64,000 bases of DNA from Rugalucina vietnamica (lineage: Eukaryota > Mollusca > Bivalvia > Lucinida > Lucinidae). The position numbers were made by a program, and so were the translations under genes. A model generated the notes under the pieces. The model was not told where the DNA came from. It did not search any database and was given only the letters and a program-made list of their open reading frames with translations. The stretch covers positions 58,716,312 through 58,780,311 of the forward strand of contig OZ024870.1 in the NCBI GenBank assembly GCA_964017185.1, written 5' to 3'. Within the stretch, counting starts at the first letter, position 1; the number at the start of each line of letters is the position of its first letter. Positions 32,356 through 44,300 of the stretch are shown here, piece by piece.

Positions 32356-35300
32356 CTGTAATGGAATTACAAAATATGATAATACCTGAAGTAGCTGCCA
32401 CCATTACTTTTTAATCAACAATGAGTTCAGTGGCTGATAACAAAGTATACAGTATTCTTTCTGAGTAGGCCCAAGATATGAATCACTCTACTTCTTCAAG
32501 CATTTGTAGCATCATAATACAATGTAATTAACTGTATATCCAATTTACCTTACATAGAAACAACTTTCAGAAATGTGAATCACATTAGCAGTGATGAGGG
32601 TGGAACAAAATCAGTGGGTTTCTGCTCTAATCACAGGCATATTTCAACTCAGACATTTTTTCTTGATCAAAGAAATCAGTAATCCTTCAACTAAAATTTA
32701 TCAAACACCTACCAGGCGACTCTGCCCCAGGATAGGGGGGTGGGGCTTTGGTGGGAACCAGGAACTCATCATCAAACTCTCCATCAAACACACCACTCTC
32801 TACAACATGCTTGTGACTGTCCTGAAATCATATGTAAAACATATTAATCTCTATATTTGTCATTCATATGGATGTGACAGAATGTCTCTGTATTTGTCAT
32901 TCTTTGAATGTCTCTTTTTTTGCATAAATATGACTCTATACTCGCCATTCATATGAATGTGTCTATACCCTTAAATTGGTAAGAATAAGATAATGTCTCT
33001 GTATTTGTCATTCATATGAATGTCTCTAATCTCTATACTGGTAATTCATATCAATGTGATAAAATGTCTCTACTCTCCATTCATATGAATGTTTCTACAC
33101 TTGTAGTTCATATGGATATGACAGACTGTCTCTATACTTGCCATTCATATGAATGTCTATATAGTTGTAGTTCACATGAATGTGACAGAATGCCTATATA
33201 CTCAACATCCATATGGTTGTTTCACATGAAAGACAGAATGTCTCTGTATTGTCATTCATATGAATCTCTCAATACTGGTTATTATTCATATGACAGAATG
33301 TCTCTACACTAGCTATTCAAATGAATGTCTGTGTACTCATAAGTCAAAAGATCTTTTGCTCTTATTGTCAATTCTCCTTTTTGTTTGGTCGTATAATGTC
33401 CTATGGTACCAGTCAATAATGTTTAATGATGTTGGGACAAACAGTCTCAATTTTGATAACAACTGTTTTGAAAATGCAGATATAAAAATTAAATTTATTT
33501 TTACTTCTTAAAATTCAAACCTTCAACTGTCTTCCTTTTGGTTTGTGCCGGACCTAATCAAAAACCTTGAAGTACATGTACAGTTCCCTTGTGATCTAAT
33601 CCGTACAACCACTTAATTCAAGTTTTAGTGAACATTCAGAAAACATCTTCATGCGTTGATACAAATGGGTAAAAGTTTGTCAGTACTTACTGCCTGTGAC
33701 TGCAGACCAGGAATAGGAGAACCAGGTCTGAGAGGACTCTCCCCTTGCTCATCACTGTCTTTCTTGTTCAAAACCCCTTCCAGTTCCTCTGTCGGAGATG
33801 TTGGACCTTGCTCATTATCGTCAACACCATCCGTAAAGTTCCCACTATCTCTTGATCTATCGCTATCCTGTGCCATGCGATTGTTTCTTATAGCTAACAT
33901 ATGGTCAATGGCATCATTCATTAAATGGTTCACATCACTACTAGCGGTACTTTCAAAGTCTTTCGTAACATCTCTTTCATCTCTAGGAGATGGAGTATGT
34001 AAGAATTCTTCAAGATCGTCAATATCACCATTATGTAAATGAGTGTCAGTTTCAACAGGTTTACCTTTTGGTTTAGGTGCTACAGGAGGTGGAATTTTCC
34101 TTCCCACTTTTTTATCTGCTATTTCACTTATCTTACTAAAATTGTCTCTGATAACTGAATCAAATATAGAATCTGTTATCTTATCTGCCATTTCTTGTTT
34201 ACGCTTGTTATTATTTTGTGGCACTCGTGGTGAAGGGGATGAAGAATCACTGTCAAAAAGCTGCACATTTTTATCAGCTTCATTTATTAAATTGATAAGA
34301 TCCTCTCCATCTTGAGAAGTGGTACTTTCTATGCTACTTCTAACGCTCAAGAACTTATTTTCTTCATCCTCTTCTGCAGGCATTAAATCATCTCCTGGGA
34401 CAATTACCCCATGATTTAGCCTACACCTAAAGTAGCGGACACCATTCTCAGTCCCGTCATGTCTTCCTACTGGCCTATCAAGTTCAACTCCTGCCCAGAT
34501 ACCAGGAGCAAACTGCACATTCCCTTTAAATAATAAAGTCCCATAATTCCTAGTCCCGTTTGGTCCTGTTACCGAAACCCTATCACCGAGTTCAAAATCA
34601 GCAAGAGCGTTAATCAGTCTTGCATGATGAATTTCATATCCATTCCTGGGTGTATCGTCACTTCTCGGTGTATCTTGTGGTGTCTCATCCAACAATGTAT
34701 CAATTCCCCCTCTTGGAGTTTCATCCTCTCTGGGAGTCTCATCCATTTTTGGTGTTTCAGAATCCCGCTGAGAAATTTCCACTGGTGTCCGCCTCGGCGA
34801 GGCCACTGGTGTTTCCTCATCTTGCATATCTTCGTCCATTCTCAGTAAATCATCAATATCAAGAACTTTACCCATTGGCCCTGTAGATTTTCTTGATGGT
34901 TCACTTATTTCATCAATAAGCTCATTTTCAAACTTGTCCTGTTTTGTAACCAATGGTGATTTTTCAGATTCCGAGGATTCATGTTCATGATCAAAAGACC
35001 TCAGAGACCTTTCACTTTTTTCACTAGACGGCCTAGAATCTGTCCTTGTCAAGGATGAAGGTGATGGTTCTTCATCGCTTTCCTGGTCTTCTGACCTATC
35101 ATCTTTAATAATCTTTTCGATATCCTCATCTTTAACAAAATCAAAAGGCTTGATGATACTTTCTGAAATTGAGCCAGCTGCCTCCGAGATATGTTCCGAA
35201 ATTTCTGTCCCAGATCGAGCTGACAATGGCACAGTTTTTGGCTCTGGCTCAGTGACTGGCTCAGTCACTTCACTACGTGGACTGAGAGCAAGCTTCTCGT

Positions 35301-38300
35301 GAAGCGTAGTACCTCCCGTCACAACATCATCAGCAGTAAAATCTTCCGTATAAGACACAGTCACATCATACATGTCCTCCTTTTCTTTTTGGGATTTAAG
35401 ATTGATTTCGATGCCAACTGATTTATCCTCTGAAACTTCAGAAACGTCTTCAATGATTTCTTCGGCAATCTCATCGCTGACTTCCTGAGACGCATCTTTC
35501 TCTGACAGAGAACCTGATAGATTTGAATTTACTTTAGCAAAATGCACAAAAATGCAATTACATTTAGATCAGAAATAAGAGCTGTCGCAGGACAGCGTGC
35601 TCGACTGCTTCTGACCTTTGTCAAACATAAGGCCAAACCCGACCAGAAACCCAAAGCATTATGCTCATACATCTTTTTGCCTTGATGCGATAAGGCAAAA
35701 TCACTGAACCATGAAAGTTAACTATAACTACCTAAGATTTAAAGGTCTCACTCATATTGTGAAAGAAGTGTGTTCATATACCAACTGAGTGCCAAGACAC
35801 AAGGCAAAATCACTGAACCGTGAAATAAGGTCACACTGACCTATAAGTATTTCAGGGTCAAAGCCTCAAAGGTCTAGTGATACTTACTCATAATGTGAAA
35901 AAATATGATCATATACCCATTCAGTGTTGAGATATAAAGCAAAATCACTGAACCATGAAATTAGGTCATAGTGACCTATAAGTATGTTTGGGTTAAAGGT
36001 CTGGTCATACTCATTCATAATCAGAAAGAAGTATGAAAAAATACCAACTGAGTGTCGAGATATAAGGCAAAATCACTGAACCATGAAATTAGGTCACAGT
36101 GATCCAGGAATACTTTACAGTCAAAGGTCTTGTCAAACTCATACATATCGTGAAAGAAGTATGTTCATATACCATTTGAGTGCCGAGATATAAAGGAAAA
36201 TCACTGAACCGTGAAATAAGGTCATATTGACCTAGGACTACTTTAGGGTCAAAGGTCTTGTCATACGCAAACATAGTGTCAAAGAAGTTTGTTCATAAAC
36301 TACTTGAGTGCCGAGATATAAGGCAAAGTCACTGAACCGTGAAATTAGGTCATAGTGACCTATCAGTATATTGGGGTCAAAGGTCTGGTCAAACTCACTC
36401 ATAATCTGAAAAAAGTATGAAAATATTCTAATTGAGTGTCAAGATGTAAGGCAAAATCACTGAACCATGAAATTAGGTCACAGTGACCTAGGACTACTTC
36501 AGGGTCAAAAGTCTTGTCATACACAAGCATACTTTGAAAGAACTTTGTTCATAAACCATTTGAGTACCGAGATATAAGGCAAAATCACTGAAACGTGAAA
36601 TTAGGTCACAGTGACCTATAAGTATATTGGGGTCAAAGGTCTGGTCATACTCACTCATAATCTGAAAAAAGTATGAAAATATACTAATTGAGTGTCAAGA
36701 TATAAGGCAAAATCACTGAACCGTGAAATTAGGTCACAGTGACCTAGGACTAATTCAGGGTCAAATGTCTTGTCATACGCAAACATACTTTGAAAGAAGT
36801 TTGTTCATAAACCATTTGAGAACCAAGATATAAGGCAAAATCACTGAACCGTGAAATTAGGTCACAGTGACCTATAAGTATATTGGGGTCAAAGGTCTGG
36901 TCATACTCACTCATAATCTGAAAAAAGTATGAAAATATACTAATTGAGTGTCAAGATATAAGGCAAAATCACTGAACCGTGAAATTAGGTCACAGTGACC
37001 TATAAGTATATTGGGGTCAAAGGCCTGGTCGTACTCACTCATAATCTGAAAGAAGTAAGAAAATATACTAATTGAGTGTCAAGATATAAGGCAAAATCAC
37101 TGAACCATGGAAAATAGGTCAACCGACCCTTACCGTCATGACACACAAGTCAGTGTCACAAAGTCAAAAGATGAATGACCAACCATCTTCCTAAGTTATT
37201 TCTATTAAGAAATAAAAAGAACTAGAAATTGGCTGCAAGCAAGGCTTTCAGTATACCCCCCGCAAAATTATCTGAAGCTGGCCAATAACTTCCTAAGTCA
37301 AACATGCAGAAAATTTGTCAAAGATATCTTTTCAGCATTATAATCCTTCATGTACATCCCCAGTATACCAGTCACATCTATAAGATATTAAAAGAATATA
37401 TTGAAAGCTTGAGGTTGATTTCACTGTATGCACTATGATCATTGTTTATCATGAGAAATGGTAAAAATTGGCTAAGTTAAATAAAAGCTGTAAGTTTGTC
37501 AAAAATTAAATTTTCAGCATGAAGATTATTCATGCACATCTAAAATATATCTGGAACAAATCTACAAAGAATCTAAAAGAAACATTGAAAGCCCTTGGAG
37601 GAGTTGATTTCACAAAGTATGCACTACCAACCATTATTGTATATAAGCAATGGTCAAGAAATGGCTATGTTGAAAAATGATGTAAATTTGTCAAAAATTA
37701 TTTTTTCAGTATTATAATTTTTCATGCACATCTTCAATATGTGTGGAACATGTCTGCAAAGTATTGAAAAGAAATACTGAAAGCCCTAGGAGGAGTTGAT
37801 TTCACAAACCATCATTGTATATAAGCAATGGTCAAAAAATGGCTATGTTAAAAAATGCTGTAAATTTGACAAAAATTAATTTTTCAGTATTATAATTCTT
37901 CATGCACATCTTCAATATGTGAGGAAGATGTCTGCAAAGTATCAAAAAGAAATACTGAAAGCCCTTGGAGGAGTAGATTTCACAAAATGTGCACTACCAA
38001 CCATTTTTGTATACAAGCAATGGTCAAAAAATGGCTATGTTGAAAAATGCTGTAAATTTGTCAAAAATTATTTTTTCAGCCTTATAATTCTTCATGCACA
38101 TCTTCAATATGTGTGGTACATGTCTGCAAAGTATTGAAAAGAAATACTGAAAGCCCTAGGAGGAGTTGATTTCACAAAATATGCACTACCAACCATTATT
38201 GTATAAGCAATGGTCAAAAAGTGGCAATGTTAAAACATGCTGTAAATTTGTCGAAAATTATTTTTTCAGCATCATAATTCTTCATGCACATCTTCAATAT

Positions 38301-41300
38301 GTGTGGAACATGTCTGCAAAGTATTGAAAAGAAATACTGAAAGCCCTAGGAGAAGTTGATTTCACAAACTATGAACTACCAATCATAATTGTATATAAGC
38401 AATGGTCAAAAAATGGCTATGTTGAAAAATGCTGTAAATTTGTCAAAAATTATTTTTTCAGCATTATAATTCTTCATGCACATCTTCAATATGCGTGGAA
38501 CATGTCTGCAAAGTATCAAAAAGAAATACTGAAAGCCCTAGGAGGAGTTGATTTCACAAACTATGCACTACCAACCATTATTGAATATGGCAATTATCGA
38601 AAATTGGCTAAGTTCAAAATGCTGTAAATTTGTCAAAATTCATTTTTTCAGCATAGTACTTCTTCATGCATATCTTCAATATCTCTGGCACATATCTGCA
38701 AAGTATCAAAAGAGAATATTGAAAGCTGTAGGAGGAGTTGATTTCACAAAGTATGCACTATTAGCACTATGGCAAACATTCTATGTATAGGTTTAAAAAG
38801 TCCCATAACTCTTGCAAATCCGACCCTTTGGCCCCTAAATTCATACCACACATGTGTTGTCTTATGGTGCAGGTGTGTTGAAAATTTAAAGAACATCGGG
38901 CAAAAACTACTTAAGTTATTCAGCAAAGATGTCAAAATGTTGACGGAATGACGGAATGACGGAATTACGGACAGACTGAAAACAGTATACCCCCCTAAAA
39001 CTTTGTTTTGCGGGGGGTATAAAAAAAAATTCTGGGAGTTCTAGATTTTGACCTCTAGCCCCGCCCCCCTGACTCCGACCCAGAGGTCCGATGTCATGGA
39101 ACCTAAAGTGTATGAAGTATGAATGCTTTATGATAAGTTGTTGTCAAGATATGGACTCCTTGTAAAAGTTACACAGCAGTACATCTATTTTTTACAGTGC
39201 TCTAGTTTTTAACCTCCAGCCCCACCCCCCAGGCATGGACCGAGAGACCCGATGCCATGAAATGAAACTCAACCCTACAGGGTACCTATGGTCCGAGTAT
39301 GAAAGCCCTCTGATAAAAAGTTTTCAAGATATAGACTTCTAGAATACTATATCACAGAAAAGCCATTATTATTAATGGTGTTCTAGATTTTAACCTCTAG
39401 CCCCACCCCCTGGCAGGGACCCAGGGATCTGATGCCATGGAATGAAAGCCGACCCTACAGGGTGTCAATGGCCCAAGTATCAATGCTTTCTGATGAGTGG
39501 TTGTCAAGATATGGACTTCTAGAAAACTTTAACATAAGAATTGCCATTTTTGAAGGTGTTCTAGATTTTAACCTCCAGCCCCACCCCCTGGCCTGGACCC
39601 AGGGGCCCGATGCCATGGAATGAAAGCTAACCCTACAGGGTATCTATGGTCCAAGTATGAATGCTTTCTGATGTGTGGTTGTCAAGATATGGACTTCTAG
39701 AAAACTTTAACGCAAGTGTGACGCGCACGCGCACGGGAACGCGCACGGGAACGGGAACGTGAACGTGAACGACCGGGGTGACTGCAATAGCTCTATGCAC
39801 TTCGTGCAGTCGAGCTAAAAATCTGAACATGTATTTCTTATTAACCTGTATTAATTTACATATTTTTGGTATGAACTCTTTAAACAAGTGTTGAACTTAG
39901 ACTTTAAACAAGTGTTGAACATAAACACAGACATTACCTAATTCTCGTGCACAATAATTTTAAATAAGATGTCATATCTGGACCTTAATGATCTCACATT
40001 AAAGTTTGAAACAATAATTTGTTGGGATTTTTTCTTTCTTTTTTTTTTTCTTGTTAAATTTTGTAGACACAATTTTAATGCTTAATTCCTGTTCTGTACC
40101 TTTGATATTGAGCAGTCTCTCCCTCAGTGTGGATCTCTCGGACTTGGACGTCGGAGACTCGCTGCCCTCAGAGATTCTGTCTAGGGTGATTTTAGAGCTT
40201 ACAGAAGTTGTTGTCCCAGGAGTCTTCTGGGGTGATGATAAACTCTTGTCTGAAACAATTTAAAGATTTTGTCTTCATGAATTCTCTATTATTTCAGAAA
40301 CAGTGTTTGCACCTAATCACAATTTTGGACAATCACAATCTGGACAAAGTACATGATATGCTTTTCCTACTTTATGCTCATCTTTTTCAAGGTAAAATTG
40401 CAGAAAGGTGTGAAAATCACTGGACTATGAAATAAAGGTCACAGCGAACAATATCTATTTGATGCTGTAATACTGTCCATGTGATAATCCCAAACCATGA
40501 TGTTCACATATTTACAGTATTGTTACAAAGATATCAAGTATAGATATGCCATGTTCATATAACCCACAGTCTTAGATATTAGACAAAATCAGTGAACCAT
40601 GAAATATGGGTCACACCCCTACCTTTATCATCCTGTATTGAGGGCGAGACCTGGGTGGAATCAGCACCGCTACTGTCTGTCTCAGACTTCTGTTTGGGCG
40701 GAGTGACCTCAGTCTTCTTCTGCGGGACCTTGGGCGGGCTGACCTTGGGCTGCTTGATCTGGGGCTTCACAGTGCCCTTGATGGGCTCATGTTCCATTTC
40801 CTTCTGAAGTTCCCCCTTGAGTTGGGAGATTTGGTTGTCATAGGCCTGAATACAGAATGAAGATGGAAATTTATGGTATGATGCTTGGACAAGTATGTTT
40901 TATGGTTATGATAACAGAAGCGCATTTGTGTGTGTTTGATTGAAGTTACAGGAATATTCTAAAAGGAACTTTTAAGTCTGCATTTTTGCATCTTTTCAAG
41001 ATATTTCCCTTTACTTTGACTATAAGGTTAAGTACAGCAGTTAAACAGAAGTACCTCAATCTGCTTCTTGAGAGATTCCTCTTTATTCTTCATTATCTCT
41101 CGTCTCTTCTTTTTTCTTTCTCTCTTCAGTTTATCTGCCTCTGTCTTACGTCTCCTCAACTCCTCGTTCAGGGCGCGAATCCTTCCCTCAAAGTCACTCA
41201 GATCAGACTGCGTCTCTGTGGGGAAAATGCATTTTATGTAAATAACTGATAAAAATATGCCTAAGTTGTTGGTTTTTACCAAATGAGCCGCGACATGAGA

Positions 41301-44300
41301 AAAACGATCTTCGGGGTTTCCGACCAGGCGTGACACAAATCGGCCTGAACAATCACAGAAGCAAGCTAGAAGCTTGAAATTTCCGATTTAAGAAGAAGAG
41401 AAATTGTACTATTCATGTTCTCCCATTTATGATCTATACACCCCTGCAGTTGGATATATCATAATTTGAAAATGCATGAAATGAAATTTAAGTATCGAAA
41501 ACTGTTGCGTTGAGGGGTTTAATGTCCCATCAACAGCCAGGACCATTCAGAAAAAGTTCCATATTAGTGATCGAAATTAGCACTAGCCCGACAGCCCAAC
41601 ACTAGCCAAAGGGTTGTCGGGCTAGTAGTTTTTCTCAATTAAACAAATTACCTGTAAAGGTCAGGCTATTGGGAAATTTTGGCAACCAATTAAAGATATA
41701 AGGGTTCGGGCTAGTGAAGATCGACCATTGCATATTGAAAAAGATGTAACATAAATTAGGTCCAAAGATTCTTCAAACAGTGAGTTTTCAGTTATATTAA
41801 AAGGACTAAAAAACTTTTAAGCTAGTCCATACCTGTGTAAGATATAGAATCCTCAGACTCGCTCTCAGAATTTCTCGTCAAGCTACGGGCACTGAAAGGT
41901 GATCTCGGTGAAGAAAAGTTCTTGTATTTCTTAAGTTTGTCTAGCGGTGATTTTGACGTGGATTTGCTTGTTTTCTTTGTCGTCGTTGTTTCGTCGAAAG
42001 TCTCGTTTTCATAGCTGTGGGTCATTGTGTCATCACTGGAGTCATTCCTGGGTGAAAGAAAGTTGAGAGTATTAGGAAAAAATCTGTGAAATGTTTTATA
42101 AAATTATACAGAGAGGCACAAATACAAGTGATCATACAAATATGAGAAAACCAGTGTTTTGCCTATGCAAAAACAAAGACGCAGATCAGCTGTGCAGTAC
42201 TGCACAGCTGATCAGTGCATCTGATTTCCCTGCTCGGATAGTACAATTCCTCCTCTACCTCTATCCAAAATTTCAAGATTCTAACTTTCTTTTGAGACTG
42301 TACAGGCCGGTTTGTGTCAGACCTGGTCGGAAACACCAAAGACCAGTTTTCTCGCGTCGCAGCTCATATGTAAAGTCATTCTTGAAGGTTATGGTGTTAG
42401 CCATATTTGAGAGACATGCCCCTAAAAAACCCCAAAAGATTTGCATGAGATTTATTTCTTTTATACTGCAATATGAAGATGCTCATACTGTTTTCAAGGT
42501 CAGTTCATTTTTCCTGCACATCGAAATATTTTGAACGAGCCAGTTAATGCTGACTCAGGCAAGCTCGAGAAAATATTATGCAGTCAATTCTGATATCTAT
42601 TTTCAGTTTAAATATTAAAAACATTTTAACATTATTAGTAACATGTTCAGGTTAGATCAAATTTCATACTTTTTCGACTCGCTAGATTGCGACTGTATCT
42701 CCTCCATCACGGAACTTTCACTACCGCTACGATTATGATTCTTCAAGTTAGACTTGTCATTCATCATCTTCTTGTGTAGCTCCTCTGGCGAACTGTTGGC
42801 GCTCGCCGTCTGAAGTCTCGAACTTTCCTTGATACTGTATGCCGAGTCGTCCCTGGCAGTCGAGATGTTCTCTGAGATGACTGTGCTGTCTTGAGCAATG
42901 GAGACTGACGCTGCTGTTTTAATGGTGGAATCTGGAATGGATATGCAAATTTTCAATGTGAAATCTGATTGGTTTTCTTTTACTTTTACATGTGTTAATG
43001 ATGCATCAATATTCATCAGTATTCATCCAAAATGCATATAACAAATGCTAGCATACAACATGGGCTGTTCTAACGAAGGAACATACTTCTTTTTATGTGC
43101 ACAGCAAAGTCACTAATCAGACTAGGCCAAAGTCAATAGTCCTGGATGCCAAGCCCAAAATTTTGGACCTATCAGGTAGCAATGCCATAAAACGCAAGGA
43201 GTGAAACTCGAGTTTTTCAGTCCTGATTAAACTATAAAAGCTTACAAAGCAAAATATACAGAACATGCGAAATCTAAGACACAGCAAAACTTTCAAAACC
43301 ACTGAAAACTACCAAAACATACAAAACAATTTCCAGGAAGAAGCCTGTATCAAAGACTTTTCTTGAAGTGATCGTACGTCAATAACATTACCTTTCGTTG
43401 TACCATTTCTACTGGACATCTTTGGCTCTGTCTCCTCTTTCTTTGATGGCACCGATTTTGCTGGTGCTGACTTGTCTTTCTCCTTCTTATCCCAGACTTT
43501 CAGGGCCTTCTTTTCCAAGTTGAGCACGGTGTGTTCTTCAGCGTCTAGAAGTTCCTTCCATTTTAGCAATTCCTCAGCATTTTTCCGCCTGTCCATCAGC
43601 TTATGCTGTCGTTGTGTAAGGAATCTACAGAAATACAATTGACATGAAATTAAGTTTATGTAAATTTAAAAGAACAGTATTGAACCAATTATACTTGAAA
43701 TTATTCCCAGCTTACTACCATTACTAAATACATATTGAGCCGCCGCATGGGAAAACTAACAATCTGCATAGGCGAAAACAAAGGCGCAGATCAGCTTCGC
43801 AGTAACTGCGAAGCTGATCAGCGCCTTTGTTTTCTCTACATGGATAGTACAATTTCTCTTCTTTCTAAATCCAAAATTTCCAGCCTCTAACCATCTTCTG
43901 TGACTGTACAGTCCGGTTTGTGTCAGTCCTGGTCGGAAACACAAATTGTTGGTTTTCTCATGCACAGACTCGAATGCCTTATCTGGTCCATTGTGTACAA
44001 AATGCACTTTTGCGAATTTATTCTCTTTTAAAGTTTCCTTGAATCAAAGGTAACTTCTAATCAGCATTGTCACATTCATTTAAAACCCCCTTCAATGTTG
44101 ATCCAAATGTTCTTGCAAACATTTTCATTCAGTTTTGAAATAATTACTTTTCATCGAGCCTATATTTCTCTGACTTAGAATCAGTTTTAGACTTCTTTCT
44201 GTCAGCTTTTGGTTCGGTGTAGATCTCAGAGTCGGACTTGTAATCTTTCCTGCGCTTCTTCTCCGCATCAGAGGCTTCATCAATCTAGAAAAATATATAT

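Noticed and set aside
33656..34886. Plus-strand frames over 33.6-34.9 kb
   Set aside because: They are antisense shadows of the large CEP350 CAP-Gly exon and have no splice or start context.
35828..37001. Direct claim that CEP350 is hormone-regulated
   Set aside because: The ERE matches are exact, but they sit in a tandem repeat. Molluscan estrogen receptors are generally reported as ligand-independent, and binding cannot be judged from sequence.
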